Source: Corynebacterium ammoniagenes DSM 20306
Lineage (GTDB): Bacteria; Actinomycetota; Actinomycetes; Mycobacteriales; Mycobacteriaceae
Direction: 5' to 3'
Length of the DNA stretch: 64,000 bases
Assembly: GCF_001941425.1 (NCBI RefSeq)
Contig: NZ_CP009244.1
Location: forward strand, 992,001-1,056,000
The translations under genes and the position numbers were made by a program. Positions 54,849 to 64,000 of this stretch are shown here, one piece after another. Position 1 is the first letter of the stretch. The number at the start of each line of letters is the position of its first letter. The notes under the pieces were generated by a model, which saw only the letters and a list, made by a program, of their open reading frames with translations, had not been told where the DNA came from and made no database searches.

Positions 54849-56966
54849 TTAAAGGCCAAGGTCGGACTCGAAGTCAGCAGTCTCAAGGCGGTCCTTGATG
54901 GTGGTGACGAAGCGACCTGCATCTGCACCATCTACAACCTGGTGGTCGTAAGTAAATGGCAGGTAGCACATCTGGCGGATAGCGATTGCATCCTGACCAT
55001 CTTCGGTGATGACCACTGGGCGCTTTTCAATTACTGCGGTGCCCAAGATACCGGCCTGTGGTGGAACCAAGACTGGAGTATCCAGCAGGGCGCCTTCCGA
55101 GCCAATGTTGGTCACAGTAAAGGTTGCGCCAGTCAGATCGTCTGGCTTCAGCTTGTTGTTGCGAGCACGGTCAGCCAAGTCAGCGATAGCCTGAGCAATC
55201 TCCGGCAAGGTCAGATCCTGAGCCTTTTGGATAACAGGGGTGAGCAGACCACGTTCGGTATCAACTGCAATAGCAATGTTGACGTCGGAGTGGTAGGTCA
55301 TCTCCTTGGTCTCAGGGTTGTAGGACGCATTGACGTTCGGGTGGGAGACCAGTGCCTCAGCGGTTGCCTTGACGATGATTGGCAAGAAGGACAGGTTTGC
55401 ACCGTACTTATCGACGAACGCTGGCTTCGCCTTCTTACGCAGCGTTGCCACAGCGGTCATATCCACTTCCTGAACGTGGGTTAGCTGCGCAGTAATGTGC
55501 AGCGATTCCACCATCTTGGTAGCGGTGATCTCACGGATGCGGTTGACCTTGGCAGTGGTGCCAATCAGTTCCTGCTTAGCAGGGTCAACCGACTTGGTGG
55601 ACCAGTTGGAACGCTCGCCAGCTGGGGCTGCAGAATCGGAGGAGCTGGAAGCGCCGCCTTCTGCCGCAGCCAGGACGTCCTGCTTGCGGATGCGTCCGCC
55701 AACGCCCGTGCCTTCGACGGTGTTGAGGTCGATGCCATGCTTGTCAGCCAGCTTGCGAACCAGTGGCGTGACATAAGGAACGTTGTCGCCGGAGTTGACC
55801 TTCGAGGAGGACTTCGGAGCAGACTTCTCGGCCTTTTCCGCAGCTTCCTTCTTCGGAGCTTCCTTCTTTGGCTGCTCCTTCTTAGGTTCAGCCTTGGGCT
55901 TTTCCTTCTTCGGAGCTTCCTTCTTGGACTCTTCCTTCTTAGGTTCTTCCTTTGGCTCGTCCTTCTTGTCGTCGGACGCTGGCTTGGCGTTTTCGTCGCC
56001 GATGCGTGCGATGACGGAGCCGACGTCGATGGTGTCGTCTTCGTCTGCGAGGATTTCGACCAGGGTGCCTGCTACTGGGGAAGGGATCTCGGTATCGACC
56101 TTGTCGGTGGAGACCTCGAGTAGTGGTTCGTCTACTTCGACGGTGTCGCCGACGGACTTGAGCCACTGGGTAATGGTGCCTTCGGTGACGGATTCGCCGA
56201 GTTCTGGCATTTCTACATCGGTGGCATCACCGGATGCTGCAGAAGCAGAATCATCAGAATCGGAAGAGGAGGACTCTTCAGCGGACTCGGACTCTTCTTC
56301 CTTCTTCGGCTCTTCCTTAGGCTCGTCCTTCTTGTCGTCGGACGCTGGATTGGCGTTTTCGTCGCCGATGCGTGCGATGACGGAGCCGACATCGATGGTG
56401 TCGTCTTCGTCCGCGAGGATTTCGACCAGGGTGCCTGCTACTGGGGAAGGGATCTCGGTATCGACCTTGTCGGTGGAGACCTCGAGTAGTGGTTCGTCTA
56501 CTTCGACGGTGTCGCCGACGGACTTGAGCCACTGGGTAATGGTGCCTTCGGTGACGGATTCGCCGAGTTCTGGCATTTCTACATCGGTGGCATCACCGGA
56601 TGCTGCAGAAGCAGAATCATCAGAATCGGAAGAGGAAGACTCTTCGGCCGAATCAGACTCTTCCTCCTGGGAAGAAGACTCCTCAGAATCATCAGAGTCG
56701 GAAGAATCAGAAGAACCAGCGGATTCATCCTCATCACCGATGATTGCGATGACAGAGCCGACATCAATGGTGTCGTCTTCTTCTGCCTTAATTTCCAGCA
56801 AAGTACCAGATACTGGAGAAGGAATCTCAGTATCGACCTTGTCGGTGGAAACTTCGAGCAACGGTTCGTCTGCTTCGACGGTGTCGCCGACGGACTTCAG
56901 CCACTGGGTAATAGTGCCCTCTGTTACGGACTCGCCCAGCTCGGGCATCTCAACGGAGTACGCCAT
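54849..56966 (-). CDS. aceF: dihydrolipoamide acyltransferase E2 with three lipoyl domains
   Basis: 705 residues. Three lipoyl domains start at residues 1, about 128 and about 250, with lysines K43, K167 and K289 (each in STDKVDTE). Ser/Asp/Glu linkers separate them, and a Lys/Glu/Pro-rich linker follows the third. The E1/E3-binding domain is near 395–435 ([13 protein letters not shown]) and the catalytic domain ends with H675 and D679 in [12 protein letters not shown]. In Corynebacterium this E2 serves pyruvate dehydrogenase and a hybrid 2-oxoglutarate complex; it is annotated elsewhere as SucB. Domains two and three are nearly identical at DNA level. The ATG follows AAGGAG. Lipoylated by LipB/LipA encoded nearby. 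Confidence 0.94.
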   Translation of the reverse strand: MAYSVEMPELGESVTEGTITQWLKSVGDTVEADEPLLEVSTDKVDTEIPSPVSGTLLEIKAEEDDTIDVGSVIAIIGDEDESAGSSDSSDSDDSEESSSQEEESDSAEESSSSDSDDSASAASGDATDVEMPELGESVTEGTITQWLKSVGDTVEVDEPLLEVSTDKVDTEIPSPVAGTLVEILADEDDTIDVGSVIARIGDENANPASDDKKDEPKEEPKKEEESESAEESSSSDSDDSASAASGDATDVEMPELGESVTEGTITQWLKSVGDTVEVDEPLLEVSTDKVDTEIPSPVAGTLVEILADEDDTIDVGSVIARIGDENAKPASDDKKDEPKEEPKKEESKKEAPKKEKPKAEPKKEQPKKEAPKKEAAEKAEKSAPKSSSKVNSGDNVPYVTPLVRKLADKHGIDLNTVEGTGVGGRIRKQDVLAAAEGGASSSSDSAAPAGERSNWSTKSVDPAKQELIGTTAKVNRIREITATKMVESLHITAQLTHVQEVDMTAVATLRKKAKPAFVDKYGANLSFLPIIVKATAEALVSHPNVNASYNPETKEMTYHSDVNIAIAVDTERGLLTPVIQKAQDLTLPEIAQAIADLADRARNNKLKPDDLTGATFTVTNIGSEGALLDTPVLVPPQAGILGTAVIEKRPVVITEDGQDAIAIRQMCYLPFTYDHQVVDGADAGRFVTTIKDRLETADFESDLGL
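55953..56641. repeat. 366-bp period duplication inside aceF
   Basis: Two blocks of about 320 bases, 55953–56275 and 56319–56641, differ at only a few sites. They encode lipoyl domains two and three and part of the linker. The first lipoyl domain is much more diverged, so the second and third were duplicated or gene-converted recently. Confidence 0.85.
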
Positions 56967-57346
56967 GAGTAATAAGACTCCTTGAACATTGTAAGAATTT
57001 ACGGAAGCTTTTAGCCCAGACTACCGCGTGGCTTATAACGGTGCCCGCAGGATCCCACTTAATCCTTCAATGGGTGTTCCAACTAGCCCCGTTTATAACC
57101 CCGCGTGAAGGGAAATGGGTTGCTTTCAACAGTTTATTGTATGCGCTTTTGATTTTATTTGTTTGCATTGGTGATTTTCTTTAGTTGTACAAAAGTTTGA
57201 TATTGCCCGGCAAACTTCTATCAGGTGATTTCCAGCGTGCTGCCAAATTCGTCTGGGCTGGCGTGGATTGTCTATTCTCCGTGGAACTTGCTGCGCGCTT
57301 TAGAAGTTGTATTAGTAAAAAGCAGGCATGACTAGAATGGACGATT
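56967..57346. other. divergent promoter region of aceF and the 57347 gene
   Basis: 380 bases without a convincing gene. It should hold the leftward aceF promoter and the rightward promoter of the small gene at 57347. The middle part is AT-rich (TTTTGATTTTATTTGTTTGC near 57148). I see no clear regulator box. Confidence 0.4.
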
Positions 57347-57772
57347 GTGTTTAACCCATTTCGCAGAAATAGGTCGAAGTCAACTCTGAGACCACCACGA
57401 GCGCCCGGAGAAACCATCCGCAAACATGATGCGCAGGAGTTGAGCGCGTGGGCTAGCCGTCGCGGTTTTATTGAAGCTTTTGTGGAACCGGAGACCGTGG
57501 TCAATGAGATGTCGGTGGTGCTCGTTGATGAAACCGGCGCATTTATCCGACGGCCCATTGGTGGGCCTAAGGGGATTGACACCGTGGGCAAGCTTTTAGG
57601 ATGTCCTGTCTATGACGTAGAAGAAACCGGTTACCCGCAGCGTATGCGTGAGCGTTTGGAACGCGAGAGGATTTTGCGACGTCGGGAGGAACAACGCGAG
57701 CGTCGAAAAGCATTTGATGCCCGGCAAGCCCAGCAAGCTCGTCAAGAGGGCAGGGAGGCAGAAGAAAAATAA
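57347..57772 (+). CDS. conserved hypothetical protein
   Basis: 141 residues from a GTG at 57347. The N-terminus is basic (FNPFRRNRSKSTLRPPRAPG). The middle, about 25–100, has an alpha/beta pattern (SAWASRRGFIEAFVEPETVV; IDTVGKLLGCPVYDVEETGY). The C-terminus is a charged helix (RERLERERILRRREEQRERR). The same small gene occurs between aceF and pepA in other corynebacteria. Function unknown. Confidence 0.75.
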   Translation: MFNPFRRNRSKSTLRPPRAPGETIRKHDAQELSAWASRRGFIEAFVEPETVVNEMSVVLVDETGAFIRRPIGGPKGIDTVGKLLGCPVYDVEETGYPQRMRERLERERILRRREEQRERRKAFDARQAQQARQEGREAEEK

Positions 57773-57840
57773 CCAGTGCGCACCACCTACTGTGGCGCGA
57801 ACTGGCTATAGCAAGCTTCAGCGGCGTTTATTTAGCCGTA

Positions 57841-59331
57841 TTACTTGTCCTTCTTTTCTGCAGCGATATCCTGCAGCGCGGCGATGATGGTGCGTGCCGG
57901 AACACCAGTGGCACGCGGAGTGGTGTAGCCACGAGCAGCACCGCCATTCCAAGAGGGGCCAGCTACGTCAATGTGTGCCCACTCGACATCGTCAGTGACA
58001 AACTGTGCGAGGTACGTACCAGCGAACTGCATGCCGCCTTCGCGCTTGGCGTTGATATTGCGGATATCGGCAGCCTTCGACTTAATTTCTTCCTCGTGCT
58101 CTTCCAGAAGTGGAACAGCCCAGGCGTTTTCGCCGACCGAGCGGCCGAGTTCAGCAACGCGGTCGCGGAACTCATCAGAGCCCATGACACCGGCGGTGCG
58201 GGAGCCCAAAGCAACCATCTGTGCGCCGGTAAGCGTTGCGGTTTCGATGAGGTAATCCGGGTTGTCCTCGCAGGCGCGCGCGATGGCATCGGCAAGCACT
58301 AGGCGACCTTCGGCGTCGGTGTTGAGCACCTCGGAGGTCAAACCACCGTAGTGAGTGATGACGTCGCCAGGGCGGGTGGCATCACCGGATGGCATGTTTT
58401 CTGCCAGCGGCAAGTACGCGGTGACCTTGACAGGAAGGTTGAGCTTGGCAGCGGCGATGGTGGCACCAGCAACCGCGGCGGAGCCACCCATATCGGAGAT
58501 CATGTCCCACATGCCCGCACCAGGCTTGAGCGAGATACCGCCGGTGTCAAAGGTAATGCCCTTGCCGACCAGGGCCACGGACTTCTTGGCTGATTTTGGA
58601 TTCCACTCTAAACGCACCAAGCGTGGTGCGCGGGACGAGCCCTGACCGACGGACAAGATGCCGCCGAAGCCTTGCTTTTTCAATTCCTTCTTATCCAAGA
58701 CCTCGACCTCAAGACCTGCCTTGGTGGCCTCGTTTTTGAGGTACTTGGCATAAGAAGCAGGGTAGAGCTCATTGGATGGGGTATTGGTCAAGGTGCGGGC
58801 AAACGCGACGGCTTCGGCGCCGATGACCGCAGCGTTAAAGACATCTTTGTCCTCGTTGGAGACAATGGTGACCTTCACCGGGGCTTCATCGGCGTCAGCC
58901 TTGGTGGAACGGATACCGCGGGTGGAATAACCACCCAGGATGAGCCCTTCTACCGTGGCAGCCAGGCCGAAATCACCCAAGGTCGTGGCAACATGTTTTT
59001 GTCCCACCAGTGTGCGCGCAACGTTGCCGGCGGCGCGGCGCACCGCTTCATCGTCAAGTGATTCTGGCTTATCCAAGCCAACCGCAACAATCGAGTCCGC
59101 CTTGACACCCTGGGGTGCTGGGATGCGGATAATCTCGCCCGACTTACCCTTGGCGCCCACAGCGGTCAACGCGTGCAGAGTCGACTTTAATTCAGAGCTA
59201 CCCACCAATGCGGTACTAGGAAGCTCCACGCCCTCTTCGCCGCGGAAAGTGGGGATAACCAGGATATTTGCTTTAGATGGAGTTGATTTTTCTAGCTTTA
59301 CAGTGGGCAAAGATGATGCCACGACAGTCAC
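57841..59331 (-). CDS. pepA: leucyl aminopeptidase
   Basis: 496 residues of the M17 family. The family signature NTDAEGRLVLADA is present, with metal ligands in VALVGKGITFDTGG and the catalytic Lys/Asp region GGISLKPGAGMWDMISDMGG. It removes N-terminal residues from peptides using two metals, as a cytoplasmic hexamer. It diverges from ilvE. Confidence 0.97.
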   Translation of the reverse strand: MTVVASSLPTVKLEKSTPSKANILVIPTFRGEEGVELPSTALVGSSELKSTLHALTAVGAKGKSGEIIRIPAPQGVKADSIVAVGLDKPESLDDEAVRRAAGNVARTLVGQKHVATTLGDFGLAATVEGLILGGYSTRGIRSTKADADEAPVKVTIVSNEDKDVFNAAVIGAEAVAFARTLTNTPSNELYPASYAKYLKNEATKAGLEVEVLDKKELKKQGFGGILSVGQGSSRAPRLVRLEWNPKSAKKSVALVGKGITFDTGGISLKPGAGMWDMISDMGGSAAVAGATIAAAKLNLPVKVTAYLPLAENMPSGDATRPGDVITHYGGLTSEVLNTDAEGRLVLADAIARACEDNPDYLIETATLTGAQMVALGSRTAGVMGSDEFRDRVAELGRSVGENAWAVPLLEEHEEEIKSKAADIRNINAKREGGMQFAGTYLAQFVTDDVEWAHIDVAGPSWNGGAARGYTTPRATGVPARTIIAALQDIAAEKKDK

Positions 59332-59415
59332 GTGTGTGTCCTCCTTGAGTGGGGTATTGATAATTATCTAACCTCCAAGCTTAACCAAATTAACGCGGGG
59401 AGTAGATTAGAGTGC

Positions 59416-60516
59416 ATGACATCGCTTACATATTCGGTAAATCCGTCCCCTAATCCCACCTCCGAAGAACGTTTGGCAGAAATTATGTCAAACCCTGGTT
59501 TTGGCCAGTACTTCACCGATCACATGGTCACCATTGATTGGACTGAGGATCAAGGTTGGCACAACGCGCAGGTACGTCCTTATGAAGCTATCCCGATGGA
59601 CCCTGCGACCACGGTGCTGCATTATGGTCAAGCGATTTTCGAAGGCATCAAGGCCTACCGTCAAGCAGATGGTTCCATTGCTACCTTCCGCCCCCAGATG
59701 AACGGCGAGCGCATGATGCGCTCAGCAGAACGCTTGGCGATGCCCCAGTTGCCTGTCGAGGACTTTATCGCCTCGCTGGAGCAGTTGGTTGCTATCGACA
59801 ACGCGTGGGTACCGCCAGCAGGTGGGGAAGCATCGCTGTACTTGCGTCCTTTCATGATCTCCACGGAGGTTTCACTGGGGGTCGCACCAGCTAATGCTTA
59901 CCGTTACTATGTCATTGCTTCACCTGCGGGTGCGTACTTTAAAGGCGGCGTAAAGCCTGTCTCCGTCTGGCTGTCGACCGATTATGTCCGCGCCGCACCA
60001 GGTGGCACCGGTGCAGCGAAGTTTGCCGGCAACTATGCCGGATCTTTGCTGGCTCAAGCACAGGCGGAGGAAAAGGGCTGCGACCAGGTGGTCTGGCTCG
60101 ATGGCATTGAGCGCAAGTACATCGAAGAAATGGGTGGCATGAACCTTTTCTTCGTGTACGGCTCCGGCGACGATGCCACCGTAGTTACCCCTGCGCTGTC
60201 AGGGTCCTTGTTGGCTGGAATCACGCGTGATTCTCTGCTGCAGGTCGCCAAGGACATGGGCCTTAAGGTCGAAGAGCGCCGCATCACCGCAAAGGAATGG
60301 CGAGATGATGTCGAATCCGGCGCGATGACTGAAGCTTTCGCCGCAGGTACCGCCGCAGTCATTACTCCTGTAGGCAAGGTCTTGGGCAACGACGTCGACT
60401 TCGAGGTCAATAACAACGAACCAGGTGAGATCACCATGGCTATGCGGGAGCGCCTGACCGGCATTCAGCGCGGCAGCGTCGAGGACAGCCACGATTGGTT
60501 GTACACGCTGGTGTAG
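59416..60516 (+). CDS. ilvE: branched-chain amino acid aminotransferase
   Basis: 366 residues from the ATG at 59416; the longer frame into the pepA promoter is not likely. It interconverts leucine, isoleucine and valine with their keto acids. Seen: VLHYGQAIFEGIKAYR, YLRPFMISTE, the PLP lysine in GTGAAKFAGNYAGS, and EMGGMNLFFVY. Ends at a strong terminator. Confidence 0.97.
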   Translation: MTSLTYSVNPSPNPTSEERLAEIMSNPGFGQYFTDHMVTIDWTEDQGWHNAQVRPYEAIPMDPATTVLHYGQAIFEGIKAYRQADGSIATFRPQMNGERMMRSAERLAMPQLPVEDFIASLEQLVAIDNAWVPPAGGEASLYLRPFMISTEVSLGVAPANAYRYYVIASPAGAYFKGGVKPVSVWLSTDYVRAAPGGTGAAKFAGNYAGSLLAQAQAEEKGCDQVVWLDGIERKYIEEMGGMNLFFVYGSGDDATVVTPALSGSLLAGITRDSLLQVAKDMGLKVEERRITAKEWRDDVESGAMTEAFAAGTAAVITPVGKVLGNDVDFEVNNNEPGEITMAMRERLTGIQRGSVEDSHDWLYTLV

Positions 60517-60530
60517 TAAAACCAATGCAG

Positions 60531-60576
60531 AAAGTCCCGTGAAAAGTAGCTCGTACAGTACTTTTCACGGGACTTT
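60531..60576. terminator. bidirectional terminator between ilvE and cobT
   Basis: Perfect 18-bp arms AAAGTCCCGTGAAAAGTA and TACTTTTCACGGGACTTT with a 10-base loop. A-rich and T-rich edges suit both convergent genes. Confidence 0.9.
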
Positions 60577-60604
60577 TCGTACCTCCGGGCTTTACACCCG
60601 GGCC

Positions 60605-61609
60605 TTACTGCTGGTTTAAAGCCGTGGAAACACTTAAGACTTCATCGCTGACGAGCTCAAGGCTGGAGCGGATCATTGGCAAGACAGTCAATGCTCCCAG
60701 CCCTTGCCCGACGGACATATCAAGATTAAGCAGGGGTTCTAGGTCCAAATCCTGCAAAGCCAGAACGTGTGCGGGCTCAGCGGTGATATCAGCGGCGTAG
60801 CACCAAGCGTGTGTGCCCGGGGCGAGGCGTTCTGCTAGTACCGCGGCAACGGCAGTAAACATTCCCGAAACCAGCACTGGGGTGCGCCGTGTGGCAGCTT
60901 GCGCAATCAGTGCGGCTTCGGCCGCCAAGTCAGCATTACCAATAACTTGCAAAAGCTCCTGTGCGTCCGTGGCAACATGACGAGCTCTAAACATGGCATC
61001 GCGAATGACCGTGACCTTGGTCTTCCACATCGCATCCGTGGTGCCTGAACCAGGTCCCACGATGGCCACGGGTTCGGTCCGGGACAACACGCCCATCACG
61101 GCAGCTGCCACAGTGGTATTAGCTACAGCCAGATCGGCCGGGATGAGCAAGTCCGCGCCGGCATCAATTTCTCTATCCGCGGTGTCTTTGCCAAGTGTGG
61201 TCGCCGCAGCAAATTGTTCCGGGGATAAGCCATTGTCCACATCGATGGCAGCGGAGGTGATGTTGGTTTCTACCAGCTCAACGCTGGCATCGCCAGCAAT
61301 TGCTAGACGATGAATGGGTCCCACATTTCCTGCTACCTCTGCAACCTGTTCGCCGGTAGCGGCTGGGGCAAAGGCAGATAGACCATGGCCTTGGAAGGTA
61401 CGTTGCGCGATGGCATTGGTGCTGGCAAAGACAATGACGCGGGCGCGGCGAATCGCCTGCGCAGGTACTTCTGCCTGACAACCTGCCAACCAGATGGCGG
61501 GATCTGCAAAACGACCCAAGCTCAGACCGCGCGGGGTGGCGTGCAACGCAGTGGCAACAGCAGCGCGGGCCTGAGCATCGGGTGCGGGGACAGCGGCAAA
61601 TTCAAGCAT
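60605..61609 (-). CDS. cobT: nicotinate-nucleotide–dimethylbenzimidazole phosphoribosyltransferase-like (CobT)
   Basis: 334 residues with the CobT fold: VIVFASTN near the N-terminal third, the glycine-rich VGPGSGTTDAMWK, and a C-terminal motif. CobT attaches the lower ligand base of cobalamin. The residue that should be the catalytic Glu of the motif LGEGTGA is Gln302 here (SVGQGLGA). The phosphatase domain at 19879 resembles the next enzyme of the pathway, but no other cobalamin gene is in the window. Activity is uncertain. Confidence 0.85.
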   Translation of the reverse strand: MLEFAAVPAPDAQARAAVATALHATPRGLSLGRFADPAIWLAGCQAEVPAQAIRRARVIVFASTNAIAQRTFQGHGLSAFAPAATGEQVAEVAGNVGPIHRLAIAGDASVELVETNITSAAIDVDNGLSPEQFAAATTLGKDTADREIDAGADLLIPADLAVANTTVAAAVMGVLSRTEPVAIVGPGSGTTDAMWKTKVTVIRDAMFRARHVATDAQELLQVIGNADLAAEAALIAQAATRRTPVLVSGMFTAVAAVLAERLAPGTHAWCYAADITAEPAHVLALQDLDLEPLLNLDMSVGQGLGALTVLPMIRSSLELVSDEVLSVSTALNQQ

Positions 61610-61618
61610 GAGTAGATT

Positions 61619-62320
61619 TTATCGCTTCACGCGTGGACGGGGAGTACGCCACCTATACGGCTGCGTCGCGCGTGAGTAGGCGTAGAAACCAAGTGACCAT
61701 CCGGCTTCCGTGGTGCCTGGGAAGGCCTTGCGCACAGCCTTGTTCGCGGAACGGCCCAAGTAGACACCTTCAACCAGCAAGACGACGATGAAGACCATCG
61801 CGATGATCGAAGAAATATTGGCAAACGACGGTGCCACGGTGCCCAAGAACATAATGAGCAACATGACCAATGCCGCAGGCATAGCCCATTCGTTGATAAA
61901 CCGGCGGGAATCAATGAAGTCGCGTACGAATGCGCGAACTTCGCCCTTATCTCGCGGCATTAAATAGCGCTCATCACCGGAAGCCATGCGCTCCTGGGTG
62001 ATGCGGTTTTGCTCACGTCGTTCTTCGCGCTCTTTTTGCTTATATTCCTTCCACTCTTCCTTAGACATGGAAGCCTTCAGCTTCTTGCGGTTTTGCGACA
62101 ACTGCGCAGAGGATGCACCTCTAGGATCGCGCTTGACACCACGAGCGATTTCTTGCTCGTCGCGCTTAGGAGTGGGGCGGCCTTTAGGCGGGGTATAGCC
62201 CTTGGGTACATTGTCCTCTACCTCAGAGGATGAGACTTCGACTCCGTCAGTTTGAGAGTTTTTGCCCTCAAAGACGGAGGAGTCATCTGACTTAGAATCT
62301 TTTTGCCACGGTAACTTCAC
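61619..62320 (-). CDS. DUF3043 membrane protein
   Basis: 233 residues. A long polar N-terminus includes the family motif KGYTPPKGRPTPKRDE. A highly charged helix (KEEWKEYKQKEREERREQN) follows, then YLMPRDKGEVRAFVRDFID. Two membrane segments lie near 143–160 and 168–190, and the C-terminus is basic. Conserved across actinobacteria, role unknown. It ends 10 bases after cobT begins on the same strand, so they may be cotranscribed. Confidence 0.93.
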   Translation of the reverse strand: MKLPWQKDSKSDDSSVFEGKNSQTDGVEVSSSEVEDNVPKGYTPPKGRPTPKRDEQEIARGVKRDPRGASSAQLSQNRKKLKASMSKEEWKEYKQKEREERREQNRITQERMASGDERYLMPRDKGEVRAFVRDFIDSRRFINEWAMPAALVMLLIMFLGTVAPSFANISSIIAMVFIVVLLVEGVYLGRSANKAVRKAFPGTTEAGWSLGFYAYSRATQPYRWRTPRPRVKR

Positions 62321-62586
62321 AGTGCTTAGGTTACAAGGCTTTAACTTAAAGGTGGGAATAGCCTCATGGCAAAGTCGGGAATAGTTACGAAGTCGGCGGC
62401 GTTGTGCAAAGTAACTGTTGCCATACTTGAATTAAGTCGACGCCCTCCTTTTGCGAAAATTTAATTCGGAGTAGGGTAGGGGCATAACAGACTGGGTAGA
62501 AAGTACGGAAGCTCCGTTCTGGCTATGATGGTCACAGACGACGTATTACACAATTCGACACTCTCGTTAAAGTTAGGGGAGAAAAC

Positions 62587-62931
62587 ATGACTGCTCCAGC
62601 ATCTGCAACTGGCGTAATTTTGACTGAGGCCGCGGCTTCGAAGGCAAAGTCTCTGCTCGACCAGGAAGGTCGCGATGACCTCTCCTTGCGTATCGCGGTA
62701 CAGCCTGGTGGCTGTGCTGGTCTGCGCTACCAGCTGTACTTTGATGACCGCACCTTGGATGGCGACAAGAGCGACGCCGTCGGTGGCATCAACTTGGTCG
62801 TTGACAAGATGAGCGTGCCTTACCTGATGGGCGCAAAGATTGACTTTGCAGACACCATCGAACAGCAGGGCTTTACCATCGACAACCCTAATTCCGGTGG
62901 CTCCTGCGCATGCGGTGACTCCTTCAACTAA
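62587..62931 (+). CDS. erpA: A-type iron–sulfur cluster carrier
   Basis: 114 residues. The three cluster ligands are Cys43 (QPGGCAGLRYQ) and Cys107, Cys109 (GSCACGDSF), as in ErpA/IscA/HesB. It transfers Fe–S clusters to target enzymes; LipA in this window is a plausible client. Diverges from DUF3043 across 266 bases and converges on the asparagine synthetase-like gene, as in other corynebacteria. Confidence 0.95.
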   Translation: MTAPASATGVILTEAAASKAKSLLDQEGRDDLSLRIAVQPGGCAGLRYQLYFDDRTLDGDKSDAVGGINLVVDKMSVPYLMGAKIDFADTIEQQGFTIDNPNSGGSCACGDSFN

Positions 62932-62980
62932 AACACCGCAGCTTTCAGCCTCTCGGTAACTGAAAGCGATAATTAAATAC

Positions 62981-63032
62981 AAAGAAGTCGGCCTTCTCAG
63001 TTCTTCGGAATTCTGAGAAGGCCGACTTCTTT
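62981..63032. terminator. bidirectional terminator between erpA and the amidotransferase gene
   Basis: Perfect 20-bp arms AAAGAAGTCGGCCTTCTCAG and its complement enclose a 12-base loop that itself contains a TTCG tetraloop with a 3-bp stem. Very stable. Confidence 0.9.
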
Positions 63033-63052
63033 TGTCTGTAAGCTTCAGTGGC

Positions 63053-64000
63053 TTAGAGCTTGACCGGGTAGTCCTGGCGCTCGATATTCGGATCGATACG
63101 CTCTTCGACGAAGATGCCGTGCCAGATCATAAAGGACAAGACAGTCCACAGACGTCGTGAGTGATCGGAGATACCATCGCGATGTTCTTTGAGCATTTCG
63201 AGTACTGCCGCGCGGTCAAAGATGTCATCAGTTTGTGACTCATTGATGGTGTCTTGTGCCCAGCCAAAGAGCTCATCGCCTGCGAGCCAGTGGCGCATCG
63301 GTACAGGGAAGCCCAACTTCTTACGGTGCAAGACGTGCGGAGGAACAATCTGCTCGAGCGCCTTGCGCAGTGCGTACTTGGTGGTGCCGCGAGCAATCTT
63401 GTATTCATGCGGAATGGATTCGGCGACCTTGAATACTTCTTTGTCCAAGAATGGGACACGAAGTTCCAAAGAATTGGCCATATTCATCTTGTCAGCCTTG
63501 ACCAAGATGTCTCCGCGCATCCAGGTAAACAGATCCAAGTGCTGCATTCGTGCTACTGGATCCATGTGCTCCGACTGAGCGTAGATCGGAGCGGTGACCT
63601 CTTCGTGGTTCCACTCGGGGCGAGCCCATGGAATAACACGCTTCATTTGCTCGAAATTGAAAGAGCGGGCGTTGCCGTAGTAGCGCTGTTCCATGGACAT
63701 CGAGCCACGCTCGAGCAAGGACTTACCCTTCATGCCGTCGGGCAGGATTCGGGAAAGCTTACCGAGACCTTGACGCAGTGGGGACGGAATCTTTTCAAAA
63801 GGAGCAAGAGACAGTGGCTCCTTATAGATGGTGTAGCCACCAAAGAGCTCGTCAGCACCTTCACCGGAGAGAACAACCTTGACGTGTTTGCGAGCTTCCG
63901 CGGCGACGAAGTACAGCGGAACGAGGGAAGGATCGGCAACCGGGTTGTCCAAGTACCACATGATCTTGGGGATGGCGTCGGCATATTCTTCCGGAGAGAC
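63053..64000 (-). CDS. AsnB/LtsA-type glutamine-dependent amidotransferase, C-terminal part
   Basis: The last 315 codons of a gene whose start lies outside the right edge; the frame stays open to base 64000 (VSPEEYADAIPKI before the first visible Met). The synthetase domain is present: the ATP-binding LSGEGADELFGGY, LDLFTWMRGDILVKADKMNM and ELRVPFLDKEV. It activates a carboxylate with ATP and amidates it with ammonia from glutamine. At this locus in C. glutamicum lies ltsA, which amidates peptidoglycan precursors; the present gene is probably its ortholog, but asparagine synthesis cannot be excluded. Confidence 0.9.
   Translation of the reverse strand, partial: VSPEEYADAIPKIMWYLDNPVADPSLVPLYFVAAEARKHVKVVLSGEGADELFGGYTIYKEPLSLAPFEKIPSPLRQGLGKLSRILPDGMKGKSLLERGSMSMEQRYYGNARSFNFEQMKRVIPWARPEWNHEEVTAPIYAQSEHMDPVARMQHLDLFTWMRGDILVKADKMNMANSLELRVPFLDKEVFKVAESIPHEYKIARGTTKYALRKALEQIVPPHVLHRKKLGFPVPMRHWLAGDELFGWAQDTINESQTDDIFDRAAVLEMLKEHRDGISDHSRRLWTVLSFMIWHGIFVEERIDPNIERQDYPVKL

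Noticed and set aside
55783..56985. 400-residue rightward ORF opposite aceF
   Set aside because: It is the reverse-strand reading of the repetitive lipoyl and linker sequence, rich in Ser, with no start signals.

Overview
The window looks like a chromosomal segment of a Corynebacterium, a mycolate-containing actinobacterium of intermediate GC. The evidence is gene content and synteny: glnA, glnE and glnA2 together, an aceF-type E2 beside lipB and lipA, pepA–ilvE–cobT, a HesB/ErpA gene beside an AsnB/LtsA-type amidotransferase, a fused RNase H/phosphatase, a type A rnpB, and DUF3043, DUF4191 and DUF2786 genes. Species cannot be named. The glycine cleavage genes and the ascorbate-type PTS are useful lineage markers.

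Bases 1–13.5 kb are accessory. First comes what looks like the immunity end of a decayed prophage or integrative element. A leftward operon encodes a repressor, a frameshifted ImmA/IrrE-type metallopeptidase and two lipoproteins. A small helix-turn-helix gene diverges from it, followed by 430 bases without a gene, a short phage-like ORF and an unrecognised 273-aa protein. An IS256-family element follows. Then come two copies of a very large and unusual gene. The left copy (5804–9253) is intact and joins a DEDDh exonuclease fold, a TerB-like helical region, a BRCT domain, a sigma-70 region 4-like helix-turn-helix and winged-helix units. The right copy (10011–13411) is a pseudogene with an in-frame TAG, a short deletion and a lost start. 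A TetR-family C-terminal remnant lies between them.

From 13.6 to 32.6 kb the genome is mostly housekeeping: an ascorbate-type PTS (fused IIA–IIB, then IIC), SURF1, a low-molecular-weight tyrosine phosphatase, a Nif3-like protein, a zinc-ribbon protein, RNase HI/phosphatase, rnpB, an RNB ribonuclease, a galactokinase-like protein, a CYTH–CHAD protein, a DUF2786 protein, glnA2 and glnE. GlnE would act on GlnA (42779–44215), which carries the adenylylation tyrosine, rather than on GlnA2 next door, which lacks the motif.

From 32.7 to 45 kb lie a highly disordered charged protein, a one-pass membrane protein, an AAA/ABC-like ATPase, an MFS transporter, thrC, a secreted trypsin-like lipoprotein, a Nudix hydrolase, a CDF metal exporter, a second MFS transporter, glnA and an RDD membrane protein. 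From 45 to 57 kb is a lipoate and one-carbon block: DUF4191, lipA, lipB, gcvH, a flavin monooxygenase, an MhuD-like haem oxygenase, gcvT, gcvP, and an E2 acyltransferase with three lipoyl domains. LipB and LipA would lipoylate GcvH and the E2. The right end holds a small hypothetical gene, pepA, ilvE, cobT, DUF3043, erpA and the C-terminal part of an AsnB/LtsA-type amidotransferase cut by the window edge.
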